This document shows positions 8,921 to 19,369 of a stretch of DNA of 64,000 nucleotides, in pieces. This stretch comes from Bifidobacterium sp. GTDB lineage: Bacteria > Actinomycetota > Actinomycetes > Actinomycetales > Bifidobacteriaceae. Position 1 is the first letter of the stretch. Each line of letters begins with the position of its first letter. The stretch is taken from assembly GCF_022640935.1 (NCBI RefSeq), contig NZ_JALCCV010000002.1, forward strand, positions 116,331 through 180,330, in the 5' to 3' direction. The notes beneath the pieces were generated by a model that was not told the origin of the DNA, did not search any database, and worked only from the letters and a program-made list of their open reading frames with translations. The position numbers and the translations under genes are program-made.

Positions 8921-9253
8921 TCAGCTTTGGAAGATGAATCGGCGAATGGCCGACACATTCGAGAAGATCCGGATGCCCAGCACCACGATGACGGCGGTCT
9001 GCAGCTGCGAGCCCACGCCCAACTGGTTGCCCAGCAGCACCAACAGGGTGGCGGTGAGCACGTTCGAGACAAAGGATATGACGAATACCCTGTCGGAGAA
9101 ACTGCGTTCGAAATACGAGCGGGCGGCGCCCAGCAGCGCATCCAGCGCCGCCACCACCATGATGGGCAGGTAAGGCTGGAGCACGACAGGGATATCCGGC
9201 TGGACAAAAATGCCTATGACAACGCCTATGATCAAACCAAGCACAGCTGCCAT
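8921..9253 (-). CDS. sbp: small basic membrane protein (sbp, DUF1290)
   Basis: A 110-residue protein with about three transmembrane segments. It begins M-A-A-V-L-G-L-I-I-G and has the conserved P-Y-L-P-I-M-V-V-A-A-L-D-A-L-L-G-A-A-R stretch of the small basic protein family. Its ATG directly abuts the stop codon of the upstream DUF881 gene, implying translational coupling. Family members sit beside division and cell-envelope genes, but the function is undefined. Confidence 0.92.
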   Translation of the reverse strand: MAAVLGLIIGVVIGIFVQPDIPVVLQPYLPIMVVAALDALLGAARSYFERSFSDRVFVISFVSNVLTATLLVLLGNQLGVGSQLQTAVIVVLGIRIFSNVSAIRRFIFQS

Positions 9254-10381
9254 CTAGTCGCTCCTTCTCGCGTAGGTCACATCACCGGTGTCCGCTGATT
9301 CCAGCGTCATCGAATCGGCCTTGCTGATCTGCGGGTATATGCCCGACTCCTTGAACGAATCATACAGCTTGGGCTGCGCCTTGGCGCCCAGTGCCTGGGC
9401 CAAGGTGTTGGCGCTGCCGATCGCTTGGATCCGGTACGGGCTTTCGATCTGGTCGATGCCTACCAGGATCGTCTGCCCGGCCAGCCTGATCGAAGTGCGC
9501 ACGCCGAGGCGGTGGCCGTTGATTGCTATCGCTTCGGCTCCCGAGCGCCACATGAGGGAGACCAACTGCTGCAAATCCGTATCGGTGATGACGCGAATGC
9601 GGGCGCCCTGGCCCTCGCGGGGGTTCGAGCCGCTGCCCGAACCCGTGTTCGCGGCTATCGGATCCGCCAGGGTCAGGGTGATCCCCTCTCCTGAGATGTT
9701 GCTCGCGCCATTGACCAGATCATCCTCGATCTTCGTCTGGTCGTCGCCGAACGTGCCGAGCTTCTTGGATTGCTCGTCGACTTGGGAATGCAACGATTTC
9801 GCGTCCCCGGAAAGTGCGGCGACCTCATCGTTGACCTGATTCAGCTGCGATATGAGCGCGTCGCGCACCTCTTTGCGCGGATCCGCGTGCAGCTGACGAA
9901 CAAAGAGAAAGCCACTGAAGCCTACGACCACGCAGATGAGAAACACGATCGCATGGGATGCCCATATCGACAGGCGCGATTGCGGCCTGCGCGCGAGCTG
10001 GGCGTCAGAGAACATCGGGTCCAAGGGGCGGTTCGTCAGATCGTCGATGAGCCGCAGAGAATCGTCGTCCGTCTTGCGTCTGCGTGCGCGGCGCTGCGCA
10101 GCGGAATCCGTAACTGAACCGGCATGATGCGATTCCAATCCGAAGGCCATGCGGGAGAACGCCGCTCTGGTGCGCGCTGGACGGTTGTCAGCGCGTGTGG
10201 GATAGCGCACGGGCTGGGGCTGAAGATGGCCTTGGGGAAATGCCAGGGCATCATCCTGCGGGGAACCGCCGGGATCAGCAGGACTGACGGGCCGCTGAGA
10301 TTCGAAGAAGCCCGGGTCCGGTGCGGTCCAAGGCTCGAACGGCGGTTCGGCCGATGGGCCGGACGCAGACTTCCGGTTCAT
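9254..10381 (-). CDS. DUF881 membrane-anchored protein (proximal copy)
   Basis: A 375-residue protein. A long Pro-rich and charged cytoplasmic N-terminal part (~1-145) is followed by a membrane span (S-H-A-I-V-F-L-I-C-V-V-V-G-F, ~147-167), a coiled coil and a C-terminal DUF881 domain (I-R-V-I-T-D, A-I-A-I-N-G-H-R-L). It starts inside the last codons of the phosphatidyltransferase gene (four-base overlap), so it is translationally coupled. It is a paralogue of the copy on the other side of sbp, distinguished by its extended N-terminus. Confidence 0.88.
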   Translation of the reverse strand: MNRKSASGPSAEPPFEPWTAPDPGFFESQRPVSPADPGGSPQDDALAFPQGHLQPQPVRYPTRADNRPARTRAAFSRMAFGLESHHAGSVTDSAAQRRARRRKTDDDSLRLIDDLTNRPLDPMFSDAQLARRPQSRLSIWASHAIVFLICVVVGFSGFLFVRQLHADPRKEVRDALISQLNQVNDEVAALSGDAKSLHSQVDEQSKKLGTFGDDQTKIEDDLVNGASNISGEGITLTLADPIAANTGSGSGSNPREGQGARIRVITDTDLQQLVSLMWRSGAEAIAINGHRLGVRTSIRLAGQTILVGIDQIESPYRIQAIGSANTLAQALGAKAQPKLYDSFKESGIYPQISKADSMTLESADTGDVTYARRSD

Positions 10382-10977
10382 CGCTGATCACGCAGCAGGG
10401 CGAGACCCTGCCTGAAATAGATGTAGCCGGCGAGCCAGTAGACGCCTATGCCCCAGATGCCGATGGCAAGACCAATAAGATGCAGCAAGGTCACGATAGG
10501 GTTGCGCCAGACGTCTGCCACGATCAGCGCGACGATGGCCACCATCAGGAGGGCTGTGCCGGTTTTGCCCACGAAATGCACTGGCAACGGACCGTAGTCG
10601 TACTGGGCGAGCACAAGCACCTGGACGCCCATGAACAGATCTCGCAACGCCACGATGATGAGCATCCACATTGGGATGATGCCTGCCAATCCCAGCGCCA
10701 GCACGCTGCACAGGATCAGCAGGCGATCGGCGATAGGATCGAGGAGCTGACCGATTTTGCTCACTTGGTTGAAGGTGCGGGCGATCATGCCGTCCAGTCC
10801 GTCGGAGAACGCCGAAATGGCAAGCACGATGAGCGCGGGGATCATGCGACGGTGCGAGACCAGCTCCGCGATCAATGGGATGGAGAGGATGCGCAGCACG
10901 CTGATGATGTTCGGAATGGTGAGATACACATTGCGGGCCTCTGGGCTGTACCTGTGCTTGTCGAAATGCCTGTTCAT
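10378..10977 (-). CDS. pgsA: CDP-alcohol phosphatidyltransferase, probable CDP-diacylglycerol-glycerol-3-phosphate 3-phosphatidyltransferase
   Basis: A 199-residue integral membrane enzyme. The diagnostic CDP-alcohol phosphatidyltransferase motif is visible as D-G-L-D-G-M-I-A-R followed by G-x-x-L-D-P-I-A-D-R at residues ~65-90. It would transfer phosphatidyl from CDP-diacylglycerol (made by CdsA, encoded at 21.5-22.5 kb) to glycerol 3-phosphate. The start ATG 10977 lies 12 bases after hisG. It corresponds in position to mycobacterial pgsA2, whose exact acceptor is less certain, so phosphatidylglycerophosphate synthase is the likely but not the only activity. Confidence 0.88.
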   Translation of the reverse strand: MNRHFDKHRYSPEARNVYLTIPNIISVLRILSIPLIAELVSHRRMIPALIVLAISAFSDGLDGMIARTFNQVSKIGQLLDPIADRLLILCSVLALGLAGIIPMWMLIIVALRDLFMGVQVLVLAQYDYGPLPVHFVGKTGTALLMVAIVALIVADVWRNPIVTLLHLIGLAIGIWGIGVYWLAGYIYFRQGLALLRDQR

Positions 10978-10988
10978 CGTATCCGGCA

Positions 10989-11840
10989 CTACATCCTCGA
11001 GGCCTGCAGCGCGGTGACGATGATGCCTCTGGCTCCAACGTCGTAGAGCCGGTCCATCAGCCGGTTCACCTTCTCCCTGGGAACCATGACGCGCACGGCG
11101 GCCCATTGCTTGTCGTGCAACGGCGAGACGGTCGGGCTTTCGAAGCCTGGAGTCACTGCGACCGCGGCCGACACCTTGGATACCGGGATGTCGTAATCCA
11201 TGAGCACGTAACGCTGCGCGGTGAGCACGCCTTGCAGGCGTCGTTCTAATATGACCAGGCGTTCATCGTTGCTGGCCACGCGCGGGGAGCGCACGAGCAC
11301 CGCCTCGGAGCGCAGGATCGGCTCCCCGAACACGCGCAGACCCGCGTTGCGCAGCGTGGTGCCCGTGGAGACCACGTCGGCGATGAGATCAGCGACGCCC
11401 AGCTGCACCGAGGATTCGACGGCGCCGTCCAAATGAATGATCTCGGCATGGATGCCGTGGCCGGCCAGATAGTCGGCAAGCAGCTTGTCGTAGGTAGTGG
11501 CGACCCGTTTGCCATCGACGTCGTCGAGTTGTTGGATGTCCGAAGCCTCGGGGGCCGCGAAGCGGAACGTCGAAGCCCCGAAGCCGAGCGGCAGGTGCTC
11601 TCCTGCATCCGTACGCGAATTGAGCAGCAGATCGCGTCCGGTGATGCCAACGTCGATTGTGCCATGGCCGACGTAGACGGCGATGTCGATCGGGCGCAGA
11701 TAGAACAGTTCAACCTCGTTGTCCGGGTCCTGCACGACGAGCTGGCGCGGGTTGCTGCGCAGGCGGTATCCGGCTTCGCCGAGCATATTCCACGCCGGCT
11801 CGGACAGCATGCCCTTGTTGGGCACGGCGATTCGCAACAT
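10989..11840 (-). CDS. hisG: ATP phosphoribosyltransferase HisG, long form
   Basis: A 283-residue enzyme for the first step of histidine synthesis (ATP plus PRPP to phosphoribosyl-ATP). It begins [10 protein letters not shown], and GAGGAGG lies four bases before the ATG, fixing the start although the frame is open further upstream. The length and the C-terminal segment ([10 protein letters not shown], then G-A-R-G-I-I-V-T) indicate the long form with an ACT-like regulatory domain, so direct histidine feedback and independence from HisZ are expected. It lies downstream of hisE in one operon. Confidence 0.95.
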   Translation of the reverse strand: MLRIAVPNKGMLSEPAWNMLGEAGYRLRSNPRQLVVQDPDNEVELFYLRPIDIAVYVGHGTIDVGITGRDLLLNSRTDAGEHLPLGFGASTFRFAAPEASDIQQLDDVDGKRVATTYDKLLADYLAGHGIHAEIIHLDGAVESSVQLGVADLIADVVSTGTTLRNAGLRVFGEPILRSEAVLVRSPRVASNDERLVILERRLQGVLTAQRYVLMDYDIPVSKVSAAVAVTPGFESPTVSPLHDKQWAAVRVMVPREKVNRLMDRLYDVGARGIIVTALQASRM

Positions 11841-11878
11841 GTTTCCTCCTCGAATCCGATCCCCGTCGGATCGTTCTC

Positions 11879-12142
11879 TCACAAATACCGGTAAACGTCG
11901 TCCAAAGCAATGCCGCGATCGATCATCATGACCTGCAGATGATAGAGCAGCTGGCTCATCTCCTCGGCGGTGCGGTCGGCCCCTTCGTATTCCGCGGCGA
12001 TCCACGTCTCCCCCGCCTCTTCGATGATCTTCTTGCCGATGAAATGCGTGCCTTTGTCAAGCTCGCCCACAGTCAGCGAGCCTTCGGGGCGCTCCTGCGC
12101 CTTTGCGCTCAGCTCGGCGAACAACGATTCGAATGTCTTCAT
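11879..12142 (-). CDS. hisE: phosphoribosyl-ATP pyrophosphatase HisE
   Basis: An 87-residue protein of the MazG-like HisE fold. The Mg-binding set is visible ([11 protein letters not shown] and E-E-M-S-Q-L-L-Y-H). It converts phosphoribosyl-ATP to phosphoribosyl-AMP, step two of histidine synthesis. AAGGAG six bases upstream fixes the start at 12142. hisE and hisG are adjacent, while the step-three enzyme HisI is encoded about 7 kb away at 18.9-19.3 kb, separate from HisE as in other actinobacteria. Confidence 0.95.
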   Translation of the reverse strand: MKTFESLFAELSAKAQERPEGSLTVGELDKGTHFIGKKIIEEAGETWIAAEYEGADRTAEEMSQLLYHLQVMMIDRGIALDDVYRYL

Positions 12143-12223
12143 GTTCGGCTCCTTGCCAGTGTTCCCGCTCTCAACCAGGCCTGTGCCCATCGATGTGCCG
12201 CCTATCGTTTTGATATCGTGATT

Positions 12224-12251
12224 ATTATGATATTGATTATTGTTCTGTCAG
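12224..12251 (-). promoter_or_regulatory. candidate promoter of hisE-hisG
   Basis: An AT-rich patch (12200-12250) stands out in a GC-rich context. On the minus strand it contains CTGACA (12251-12246) and CATAAT (12229-12224) with a 16-base spacer, close to a housekeeping -35/-10 pair, about 80 bases upstream of hisE. Inferred by eye only. Confidence 0.45.
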
Positions 12252-12325
12252 CTGCTATGTGCGATTCCATCCGGCTGTTCCTTTGGGAAACGCCGTCATC
12301 AGAGTCATTGAGCGCAGGATCTCGT

Positions 12326-13000
12326 TCAGTCGCGGTATGCGCCCTGCGCACGCTCTCGTATCGCGTCGATGGCTGCCACCGGGCTCGCAGCCCCGTAGAC
12401 CGCCGAACCAGCAACCAACACATCTGCCCCGGCCGCGGCCACAGTCGTCGCCGTGGAAGGACTGACGCCGCCGTCCACTTGGATATGCGTGCCTAGGCCG
12501 CGGCGTGTGATTTCATCGCGCAAACGACGCACCTTGGCCATCTGGTTGGTGAGGAATTTCTGGCCGCCGAAGCCAGGTTCGACCGTCATGATGAGTATCA
12601 TATCGAATTCGTCGAGGATGTCGAAGATCGGCTCGACCGGCTCGGCCGGGCGCACGGCGTAGCACGCTTGGCAGCCCATTTCGCGCAGCTGGCGGGCCAA
12701 GCGCACGGGGGCGTGGGCGGCGCCCATGTGGAAACTGACCGAAGCGGCTCCGAGCTTGGCGTACTCGGGCGCCCACCGATCTGGATCCTCGATCATGAGA
12801 TGCACGTCGACCGGCAGTTCGGTCACTTCGCAGATCCGCTTCACAATTGGTTCGCCGAGTGTCAGATTCGGGACGAAATGGTGGTCCATGACGTCGACGT
12901 GAACCAGATCGGCATTGGAGATGGCCTTGAGGTCACGTTCGAGATTACAAAAATCAGCGGATAGGATGCTGGGAGCGATACGAATGGTCATGGCTTTCAT
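12326..13000 (-). CDS. rpe: ribulose-phosphate 3-epimerase
   Basis: A 224-residue TIM-barrel enzyme interconverting ribulose 5-phosphate and xylulose 5-phosphate. Family marks are visible: I-A-P-S-I-L-S-A-D-F at the start, H-V-D-V-M-D-x-H-F-V-P-N, V-H-L-M-I-E-D-P, M-T-V-E-P-G-F-G-G-Q-K-F and V-D-G-G-V. Xylulose 5-phosphate would feed the phosphoketolase pathway if this is a bifidobacterium. Two close starts exist (ATG 13000 and 12991), neither with a strong ribosome site; I keep the first. It follows lgt by 94 bases. Confidence 0.95.
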   Translation of the reverse strand: MKAMTIRIAPSILSADFCNLERDLKAISNADLVHVDVMDHHFVPNLTLGEPIVKRICEVTELPVDVHLMIEDPDRWAPEYAKLGAASVSFHMGAAHAPVRLARQLREMGCQACYAVRPAEPVEPIFDILDEFDMILIMTVEPGFGGQKFLTNQMAKVRRLRDEITRRGLGTHIQVDGGVSPSTATTVAAAGADVLVAGSAVYGAASPVAAIDAIRERAQGAYRD

Positions 13001-13094
13001 TCTATTGAGGACGAGCGACTTGGATATGATACTTCAGAATGATTTTCTGCATGCTGTCATGGGTCATCTTGCGAAACAAGCGTATCCCAGACGG

Positions 13095-14036
13095 TCAAGC
13101 CGCGTTCTCGGGGCTGCGCGTCTCGTCCTGGCGTTCCGCCCCGCTCACCGTGCGCAGCTGCTCGGCGAGCGGGGCGGATGATCTGCCATACCGTTGCACG
13201 AGTATGAAGGCGACGGCGCCGGCTACGAAGACGGCGATGGAGACCCAGACGTTGACACGCACCCCGAGCAGCTCATGGGCGAAATCAATGCGCAGCGCCT
13301 CGATCCAAGTGCGTCCTGCGGTGTACCACATGACGTACAGCGTGAACTGCGAGCCGGCCTTGAGCGTGTGCAGCGTTTTGCGGCCGAGCCACACGATCAG
13401 CGCCGCGCCGATGAGGTTCCAGATCATCTCGTACAGGAAGGTCGGTTGGAACAGGGTGCCGGTCGGGCACGACGAGCCGTCATAGCATTGTTCGCTCTGC
13501 CCGATGGCGGTGCCGACATTGTTGAGTTTCAGACCCCAGGGCAGCGTTGTGGGCTTCCCATAGAGTTCTTGGTTGAACCAGTTTCCCAGCCTGCCGATCG
13601 CTTGCGCTACGAGCAGTCCCGGCGCGATGCAGTCGGCCAGCAGCGCCATCGGATAGCGCTTGTGGCGGCACCATGCCCATGCGGCCAGTGCGCCGAAGGC
13701 GATGCCGCCCCAGATGCCAAGACCCCCGTTCCAGATGCGGAACATGTCGGTCCAATTGCCAGTGGAACCGAAGAATCGCTCCGGCGTGGTGATGATATGG
13801 TAGATTCTGGCGCCGATGATGCCGGCGGGCACGGCGCACAGCGTGATGTCAAGGATCTGATCGAAATTGCCGCCTAGCCGTGTCCAGCGCGCGTTGCCGA
13901 TCCAGACGGCGGCGACGATGCCGGCGAGGATGCACAACGCGTAGAAATGAATCGTCAGCGGACCGATCGAAAACTGCGAAATCGTCGGCGAGGGTATGTA
14001 TGCCAGCGGCAAGTTGCCCAGCGGTATATAGCTCAT
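13095..14036 (-). CDS. lgt: prolipoprotein diacylglyceryl transferase
   Basis: A 313-residue polytopic membrane enzyme that transfers diacylglycerol from phosphatidylglycerol to the lipobox cysteine of prolipoproteins. Visible signatures are G-A-R-I-Y-H, W-N-G-G-L-G-I-W-G-G, and G-R-L-G-N-W-F-N-Q-E-L-Y-G. The C-terminus has a charged cytoplasmic tail. It is the enzyme that would modify the lipoprotein encoded at 32.9 kb. The position directly after trpA is common in actinobacteria. Confidence 0.96.
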   Translation of the reverse strand: MSYIPLGNLPLAYIPSPTISQFSIGPLTIHFYALCILAGIVAAVWIGNARWTRLGGNFDQILDITLCAVPAGIIGARIYHIITTPERFFGSTGNWTDMFRIWNGGLGIWGGIAFGALAAWAWCRHKRYPMALLADCIAPGLLVAQAIGRLGNWFNQELYGKPTTLPWGLKLNNVGTAIGQSEQCYDGSSCPTGTLFQPTFLYEMIWNLIGAALIVWLGRKTLHTLKAGSQFTLYVMWYTAGRTWIEALRIDFAHELLGVRVNVWVSIAVFVAGAVAFILVQRYGRSSAPLAEQLRTVSGAERQDETRSPENAA

Positions 14037-14191
14037 ATCATGATCACCTAATGCTCATCGTTCGCGGCGATGTCCGGGCGCTGGCCGATAGCCGGCCTAC
14101 GCGTGCTGTTCTCGCCTGTGGTGGTTGTGTTCTTCGGTATCCATGTGTTTATCAACGCATGTGGTTTGGCCGCTCAGTGAGCGTGAGGCCG

Positions 14192-15097
14192 TTATCTCCG
14201 GGCACCATGAATGCCTTTTGCCAAAGCGGCGGTAGTGGCTGCCAACGCATCGAGGCCATCGCGCAGATCACGGACGTTGACGCCGGTATCGTCGAGCAGG
14301 GTATGCACCAGCGCCGAGCCGACGATGACGCCGTCGGCATATGCGCCGACCTGCGCGCCCTGTTCGGGCGTGGACACGCCGATGCCCACGCAGACGTTGC
14401 GGGCGCCCGCCCGCCGGGTGCGCCGCACGAGCTCCTGCGGCGAAGCGCTGAGCGTCGTCCGTTCGCCGGTCACGCCCATGCGCGAGGCGGCGTAGACGAA
14501 GCCGCGTGCATGTTTGGCGACAGCCGCGAGCCGTGCATCGCTGGAATCGGGCGAGACGAGGAAGATGCGGTCCAGCCCGTGACGCTGCGAAGCCTCAATC
14601 CACTCCCCTGCCTCGTCGGGAATCAGATCCGGCGTGATGAGCCCCGCGCCGCCCGCAGCTTCGAATTTCGTGGCGAACCGTTCGACGCCGTAGTGAAAGA
14701 TTAGGTTCCAATAGCTCATGATGAGCGGAACGGCGCCCGCCTGGGCCACGGTGCGCACAGCATCGAACACGCCCTCAAGGCGTCCTCCATGCGCGATGGC
14801 GAGTTGGGAGGCGGACTGGATCACCGGGCCGTCCATGACCGGGTCGGAGTACGGCAGACCGATCTCGACGATGTCGACGCCGTTTTCGACTATGCAGCGC
14901 AGCGCCTCCAGCGAACCCCGCGCATCGGGGAAGCCGTACGGCAAGTAGCCGATGAAGGCAGGCGAGTCCTTGGCCTTGAGATCCCTCAGCAGCGTTTCGG
15001 TCGGGCTCGGCCGATGGCTGATGCCCAATGGTTGAAAATCGGCCTGCACATCTGGCCGAGCACTTGAGCGGGCGGCGGTTGCATTCGTTTCAGTCAT
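14192..15097 (-). CDS. trpA: tryptophan synthase alpha subunit
   Basis: A 301-residue TIM-barrel subunit that cleaves indole-3-glycerol phosphate to indole and glyceraldehyde 3-phosphate. The catalytic Glu and Asp are visible in V-E-I-G-L-P-Y-S-D-P and M-D-G-P. I choose ATG 15097, one base beyond the stop of the fused trpCB gene; a GGGGAATG stretch provides the ribosome site. The N-terminus (~1-35) is longer than usual. It partners the TrpB domain of the upstream fusion. Confidence 0.95.
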   Translation of the reverse strand: MTETNATAARSSARPDVQADFQPLGISHRPSPTETLLRDLKAKDSPAFIGYLPYGFPDARGSLEALRCIVENGVDIVEIGLPYSDPVMDGPVIQSASQLAIAHGGRLEGVFDAVRTVAQAGAVPLIMSYWNLIFHYGVERFATKFEAAGGAGLITPDLIPDEAGEWIEASQRHGLDRIFLVSPDSSDARLAAVAKHARGFVYAASRMGVTGERTTLSASPQELVRRTRRAGARNVCVGIGVSTPEQGAQVGAYADGVIVGSALVHTLLDDTGVNVRDLRDGLDALAATTAALAKGIHGARR

Positions 15098-15098
15098 A

Positions 15099-17222
15099 TC
15101 ATTCCCCATCCGTGCCTGTGTTGTCGGACCCGGCATCGTCGCTAGACGTGCCATGCGCGCCATTGGCCTCCAATGCCTTGCTTTGCTCGTCGGTCAGATA
15201 GCCGAACCATTTGCCCGCCGTGGCCACGTCCTTGTCCCCTCGTCCGGAGATGTTGATGAGGATCACAGGGCTGCTGTAGCCCTTCGCCTTGAGATCGGCG
15301 GCGGCTTTGTATGCGCCGGCCACGGCGTGGGCGCTTTCGATCGCCGGGATGATGCCTTCGGTCTCGCACAGGTCTTTAAAAGCGCTCATGGCCTCGTCGT
15401 CGGTAGACCAAGAGTAGTTGACGCGGCCGATGTCTTTGAGCCAAGCGTGCTCGGGACCCACCGAAGCATAGTCGAGGCCCGCAGAGATCGAATACGTATC
15501 GCGTGTCTGGCCTTGCTCATCCTCAAGCAGATAGGATTTCGCACCTTGGAACATGCCGACCTCGCCGGTGTCCGGCGCGAATCTAATGGCGTGTTCGCCG
15601 GATGCGGGCCCGTTGCCGCCGGCCTCGTAGCCATAGAGGTTCACGCGGTCATCGTCAAGGAAGGCGTTCATGACGCCGATGGCATTCGAGCCGCCGCCCA
15701 CGCAGGCGCATACCGCATCGGGATGCTCGATGCCGTATTCCTCGTTCAGCTGGCGTTTGGCCTCTTCGCCGATAATCTTCTGGAAGTCGCGCACCATCGA
15801 AGGGAAGGGATGAGGCCCTGCGACCGTGCCCAGTAGGTAATGCGTACTCTCTACGTTGGTGACCCAGTCGCGCAGCGCCTCGTTGATCGCGTCCTTGAGG
15901 ATCTTCGTGCCCTGCGTAACTTCGACGACTTCGGCGCCAAGCAGCCGCATTCTGGCGACATTGAGGGCCTGTCGGCGGGCATCGATCTGGCCCATGTAGA
16001 TGCGGCACCTGAGGCCGAACAGGGCGCATACGGTAGCCGTGGCCACGCCGTGCTGCCCGGCCCCGGTCTCGGCGATGACGCGGGTCTTGCCCATGCGCTT
16101 GACAAGCAGGGCCTGGCCGAGCGCGTTGTTGATCTTATGCGCGCCGGTATGGTTGAGATCCTCGCGTTTGAGGAACACACGCGCGTTGAGCCCGGTTTTT
16201 GCGTTGAGCCGTTCCGCGAAGCGCGGGGCCTCGGTCAGCGAAGAGGGCCTGCCGACGTACTGGCGATTGAGCTTGGCAAACTCCTTGTGGAATTCGGGGT
16301 CGGCCTTGGCCTGTTCGTAGACCGATTCGAGCTCGTCCAAAGCGCCGACCAGCGCCTCGGGCACATATCGGCCGCCGAATTGGCCGAAATACGGTCCCTC
16401 ATGCGTGGACAGCGGTCGCTGCTCGGAGGCCTTGACGCGCTTGCCAGCAGCGACCAACGCGCGCACGGCCCCCTCATGGTCCTCGGCCGTGGCGACGCCT
16501 TCGCCTACGAGTACGGCATCGGCCCCGGCGCGGGCGTAATCCTCGACTTCGACGCTGCCGAACACGCCCGATTCCGCCACGCGGATGACGTTGCCCGGCA
16601 GATCGGCGGCCAGCTCGCCGTAAGTGGATATGTCGACGTGCAGGTTCTTGAGGTTTCTGGCATTGATGCCGATGACCGTGGCCCCGGCTGCCTCGGCACG
16701 CGCGATCTCTTCGCGGTTATGCGCCTCGACCAGCACGGTCATGCCCAAGGATTCGGCGAGCTTCAGCAGCCGGGCGAGCGTATCGTCGTCAAGAGCGGCG
16801 ACGATGAGCAGCACGATGTCGGCACCATGAGCGCGTGATTCCCAGATTTGGTATTCATTGACCATGAAATCCTTGCGCAGCAGCGGGATATGCACGGCTG
16901 CCCGTACTTGATCGAAGTCGTCGAGCGAACCCAGAAAACGGCGGCCTTCAGTCAGCACGGATATCGCGCTGGCGCCGCCCGACTCGTATTGGCGCGCCAA
17001 AGCAGCCGGGTCGGGAATGTCATTCAGATGCCCCTTGGATGGCGAGGCGCGTTTGATCTCGGCGATGACAGGAACCTTGTCGGCGGCCTCGAGCCATCGG
17101 CGCGCATCAAAGGCTGCCGGCGCATCGGCCGCCATCCGTTTGATCGTATCGAGGGACACGACGCGTGCGCGCGCCTGCTGGTCCTCGAGAGCTCCAGCCA
17201 CCAATTCATCGAGTACGGACAT
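15099..17222 (-). CDS. trpCB: fused indole-3-glycerol phosphate synthase / tryptophan synthase beta subunit
   Basis: One continuous 707-residue frame carries two complete enzymes. Residues ~1-265 are TrpC ([24 protein letters not shown]). Residues ~275-707 are TrpB, with the PLP lysine in H-T-G-A-H-K-I-N-N at about residue 363 and the glycine-rich phosphate-binding stretch [10 protein letters not shown]. The linker is short (~10 residues). Start ATG 17222 has AAAGG six bases upstream; the frame is open further but with no better start. The fusion makes two consecutive catalysts of the last tryptophan steps in one chain, with TrpA next door. Confidence 0.96.
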   Translation of the reverse strand: MSVLDELVAGALEDQQARARVVSLDTIKRMAADAPAAFDARRWLEAADKVPVIAEIKRASPSKGHLNDIPDPAALARQYESGGASAISVLTEGRRFLGSLDDFDQVRAAVHIPLLRKDFMVNEYQIWESRAHGADIVLLIVAALDDDTLARLLKLAESLGMTVLVEAHNREEIARAEAAGATVIGINARNLKNLHVDISTYGELAADLPGNVIRVAESGVFGSVEVEDYARAGADAVLVGEGVATAEDHEGAVRALVAAGKRVKASEQRPLSTHEGPYFGQFGGRYVPEALVGALDELESVYEQAKADPEFHKEFAKLNRQYVGRPSSLTEAPRFAERLNAKTGLNARVFLKREDLNHTGAHKINNALGQALLVKRMGKTRVIAETGAGQHGVATATVCALFGLRCRIYMGQIDARRQALNVARMRLLGAEVVEVTQGTKILKDAINEALRDWVTNVESTHYLLGTVAGPHPFPSMVRDFQKIIGEEAKRQLNEEYGIEHPDAVCACVGGGSNAIGVMNAFLDDDRVNLYGYEAGGNGPASGEHAIRFAPDTGEVGMFQGAKSYLLEDEQGQTRDTYSISAGLDYASVGPEHAWLKDIGRVNYSWSTDDEAMSAFKDLCETEGIIPAIESAHAVAGAYKAAADLKAKGYSSPVILINISGRGDKDVATAGKWFGYLTDEQSKALEANGAHGTSSDDAGSDNTGTDGE

Positions 17223-17299
17223 GGTCAACCTTTCGATTCTGTCATGGGTAACTCTATACGATCCTGTGTATACGGGGTTTCGCACGCGCAGGCGTATCT

Positions 17300-18862
17300 T
17301 CACGAGTGCAGCGAGCGCAGCTGGGACGCGATCTGGATGGCCTCCACGCTGGCCTCCGCCTTGTTGCGCGTTTCCTGCCATTCATGCTCAGGCACCGAAT
17401 CGAGCACGATGCCGGCGCCTGCCTGCACCGAGGCTTGATGGTCGCACAGATACGCCGTGCGGATGGCGATGGCCATATCCATGTTGCCCGAGAAATCGAA
17501 GTAGCCGATGGTGCCGCCGTAGATGCCGCGGTCGGCGGGCTCCAATTTGTCGATGATCTCGATGGCGCGTGGCTTGGGCGCGCCTGACAGCGTGCCGGCC
17601 GGGAACGCGGACATGAACACGTCGAAAGCGGTGAGCCCTGGCGCCACGCGGCCGGTGACGGTCGAACAGATGTGCATGATGTGGCTGAAGCGTTTGATGT
17701 CCATGAGCGAGACGACTTCGACGCTTTGCGGCTCGCACACGCGGCTCAAGTCGTTGCGCGACAGATCGACGAGCATGATGTGCTCGCTGCGTTCCTTGGG
17801 ATCTTCCAGCAGCTCCTTGGCCAGCCGTTCGTCATCTTCGATGGTTTTCCCGCGCGGGCGCGATCCTGCGATCGGGAAGGTGACGGCTTGGCCGTCGTCC
17901 ACTTTGATGAGCGTCTCCGGGCTGGAGCCGATCACATTGAAATCGCGGCCCTGCGCGTCAGTGAGCGAAAGGAAGTACATATATGGGCTGGGGTTGAGCG
18001 TGCGCAAGACCCGATAGACGTCGAAGGGGTCGGCCGGCGAATCGATTTCGAGCCGTTGGGAGATCACGACCTGGAACACGTCACCGTCCACGATATGCCG
18101 TTTAGCGATTTCAACGGCCTGTTCGTAAACGTCGCGTTCGGTACGGAAACGCAATTCAGGCTGCGGTGCAGCGCTGTCGAGCACACTGATCCTGGACTCC
18201 CCCGGGACCGGGGTGACCGCCGCGCGCTGCATCGCCTCAAGGCGTTTGAGAGCGTTGTCGTAGGCAGCGTCGGCGCGCGTCGGTTTGTCATCCATATTGA
18301 CTGCGTTGGCGATCAGCCATATCGATCCGGTGAGATGGTCGATGACCGCTATATCCGTGGCCAAGGCGAGCACCAGCTCGGATTGCGTGGTCTCTATCGG
18401 GGCCTGCGCGCGCAGCGTAGGCTCCCAGTGGCGCAAGGCGTCCCAGCCGACCGAGCCGACCAGCCCGCCGGTCAGATTCGGCAGCCCGGCGATGTGCGGG
18501 GCCTTGAGCGTGCGCAGCACGGCATGAGCCACGTCAAGCACGTCGCCATGCAGCGGGATGCCTGACGGAACTTTGCCGAGCCAGTCGGCCTGGCCCTTGT
18601 TCGACCGTAACTGAGCCAACGAATCGACGCCGATGAAACTGTATCGGCTCCACGAACCGCCGTATTCCGCGGATTCGAGAATGAACGTGCCGCTGCGCCC
18701 GCCCGCCAGCCGCTCATAGAACCCCACAGGCGTGAGCGAATCGGCCAACAGGCGGCGCACGATGGGGATAATGCGGTATCCCGCATCAGCCAGCTCATGG
18801 AATTCCTCTCGGCTGGGCCAGGTTCCGCCCCACTGCAAATGCTCGACGCTGCATGCATTCAT
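17300..18862 (-). CDS. trpE: anthranilate synthase component I
   Basis: A 520-residue chorismate-utilising enzyme making anthranilate. The Trp feedback site (L-E-S-A-E) is near residue 63, and the catalytic core shows [25 protein letters not shown] and [16 protein letters not shown] lies eight bases before the ATG, and the gene overlaps the end of hisI by four bases (ATGA), so the two are translationally coupled. trpG, trpD and trpF are not in this window. Confidence 0.96.
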   Translation of the reverse strand: MNACSVEHLQWGGTWPSREEFHELADAGYRIIPIVRRLLADSLTPVGFYERLAGGRSGTFILESAEYGGSWSRYSFIGVDSLAQLRSNKGQADWLGKVPSGIPLHGDVLDVAHAVLRTLKAPHIAGLPNLTGGLVGSVGWDALRHWEPTLRAQAPIETTQSELVLALATDIAVIDHLTGSIWLIANAVNMDDKPTRADAAYDNALKRLEAMQRAAVTPVPGESRISVLDSAAPQPELRFRTERDVYEQAVEIAKRHIVDGDVFQVVISQRLEIDSPADPFDVYRVLRTLNPSPYMYFLSLTDAQGRDFNVIGSSPETLIKVDDGQAVTFPIAGSRPRGKTIEDDERLAKELLEDPKERSEHIMLVDLSRNDLSRVCEPQSVEVVSLMDIKRFSHIMHICSTVTGRVAPGLTAFDVFMSAFPAGTLSGAPKPRAIEIIDKLEPADRGIYGGTIGYFDFSGNMDMAIAIRTAYLCDHQASVQAGAGIVLDSVPEHEWQETRNKAEASVEAIQIASQLRSLHS

Positions 18863-19335
18863 CGCGCTGTCTCCTGTCGTGCCGAAACGGGCCGGGCGGG
18901 CAACGGTCGAATGCCATCGTCGGGTCGCCGAGTCTTTGCATCTTGCGCGTCCCGCAGGTTTTCTGCCGGGCCGGTCACTACGGGAAGCGGTCCCCCGGCA
19001 TCGAAGCAGCTGCGCGCGCCGGTGTGGCAGGCAGCACCGATCTGATCGACCTCGATAAGCAGCGCGTCGCCGTCGCAGTCGATGGCTGCGCCCTTGACAT
19101 ACTGCACATGGCCTGATGTGTCGCCTTTGCGCCAGTATTCTTGCCGCGAACGGGACCAGAACGTCACCCGGCCTGTGCTTAAGGTGCGGCGCAGCGCCTC
19201 ATCGTCCATGTAACCCACCATCAGCACCTCATGCGTGTCGTACTGCTGGATGACGGCAGCGACCAGGCCCTTGTTGTCGCGCTTGAGCCGCCGGGCGATA
19301 TGCGGGTCGAGACCGGTTGAATTATCGTATGCCAT
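18859..19335 (-). CDS. hisI: phosphoribosyl-AMP cyclohydrolase HisI
   Basis: A 158-residue enzyme opening the purine ring of phosphoribosyl-AMP (third step of histidine synthesis). The metal ligands are visible in D-C-D-G-D and C-H-T-G-A-R-S-C-F. The C-terminal ~35 residues are an extra polar tail. ATG 19335 is taken as the start, with GAGAGG eleven bases upstream; a TTG 30 bases earlier is an alternative. It lacks a fused HisE domain, consistent with the separate hisE. The gene overlaps trpE by four bases. Confidence 0.93.
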   Translation of the reverse strand: MAYDNSTGLDPHIARRLKRDNKGLVAAVIQQYDTHEVLMVGYMDDEALRRTLSTGRVTFWSRSRQEYWRKGDTSGHVQYVKGAAIDCDGDALLIEVDQIGAACHTGARSCFDAGGPLPVVTGPAENLRDAQDAKTRRPDDGIRPLPARPVSARQETAR

Positions 19336-19369
19336 TCCTCTTGCATTCCTCTCACATATTGGCAACGGG

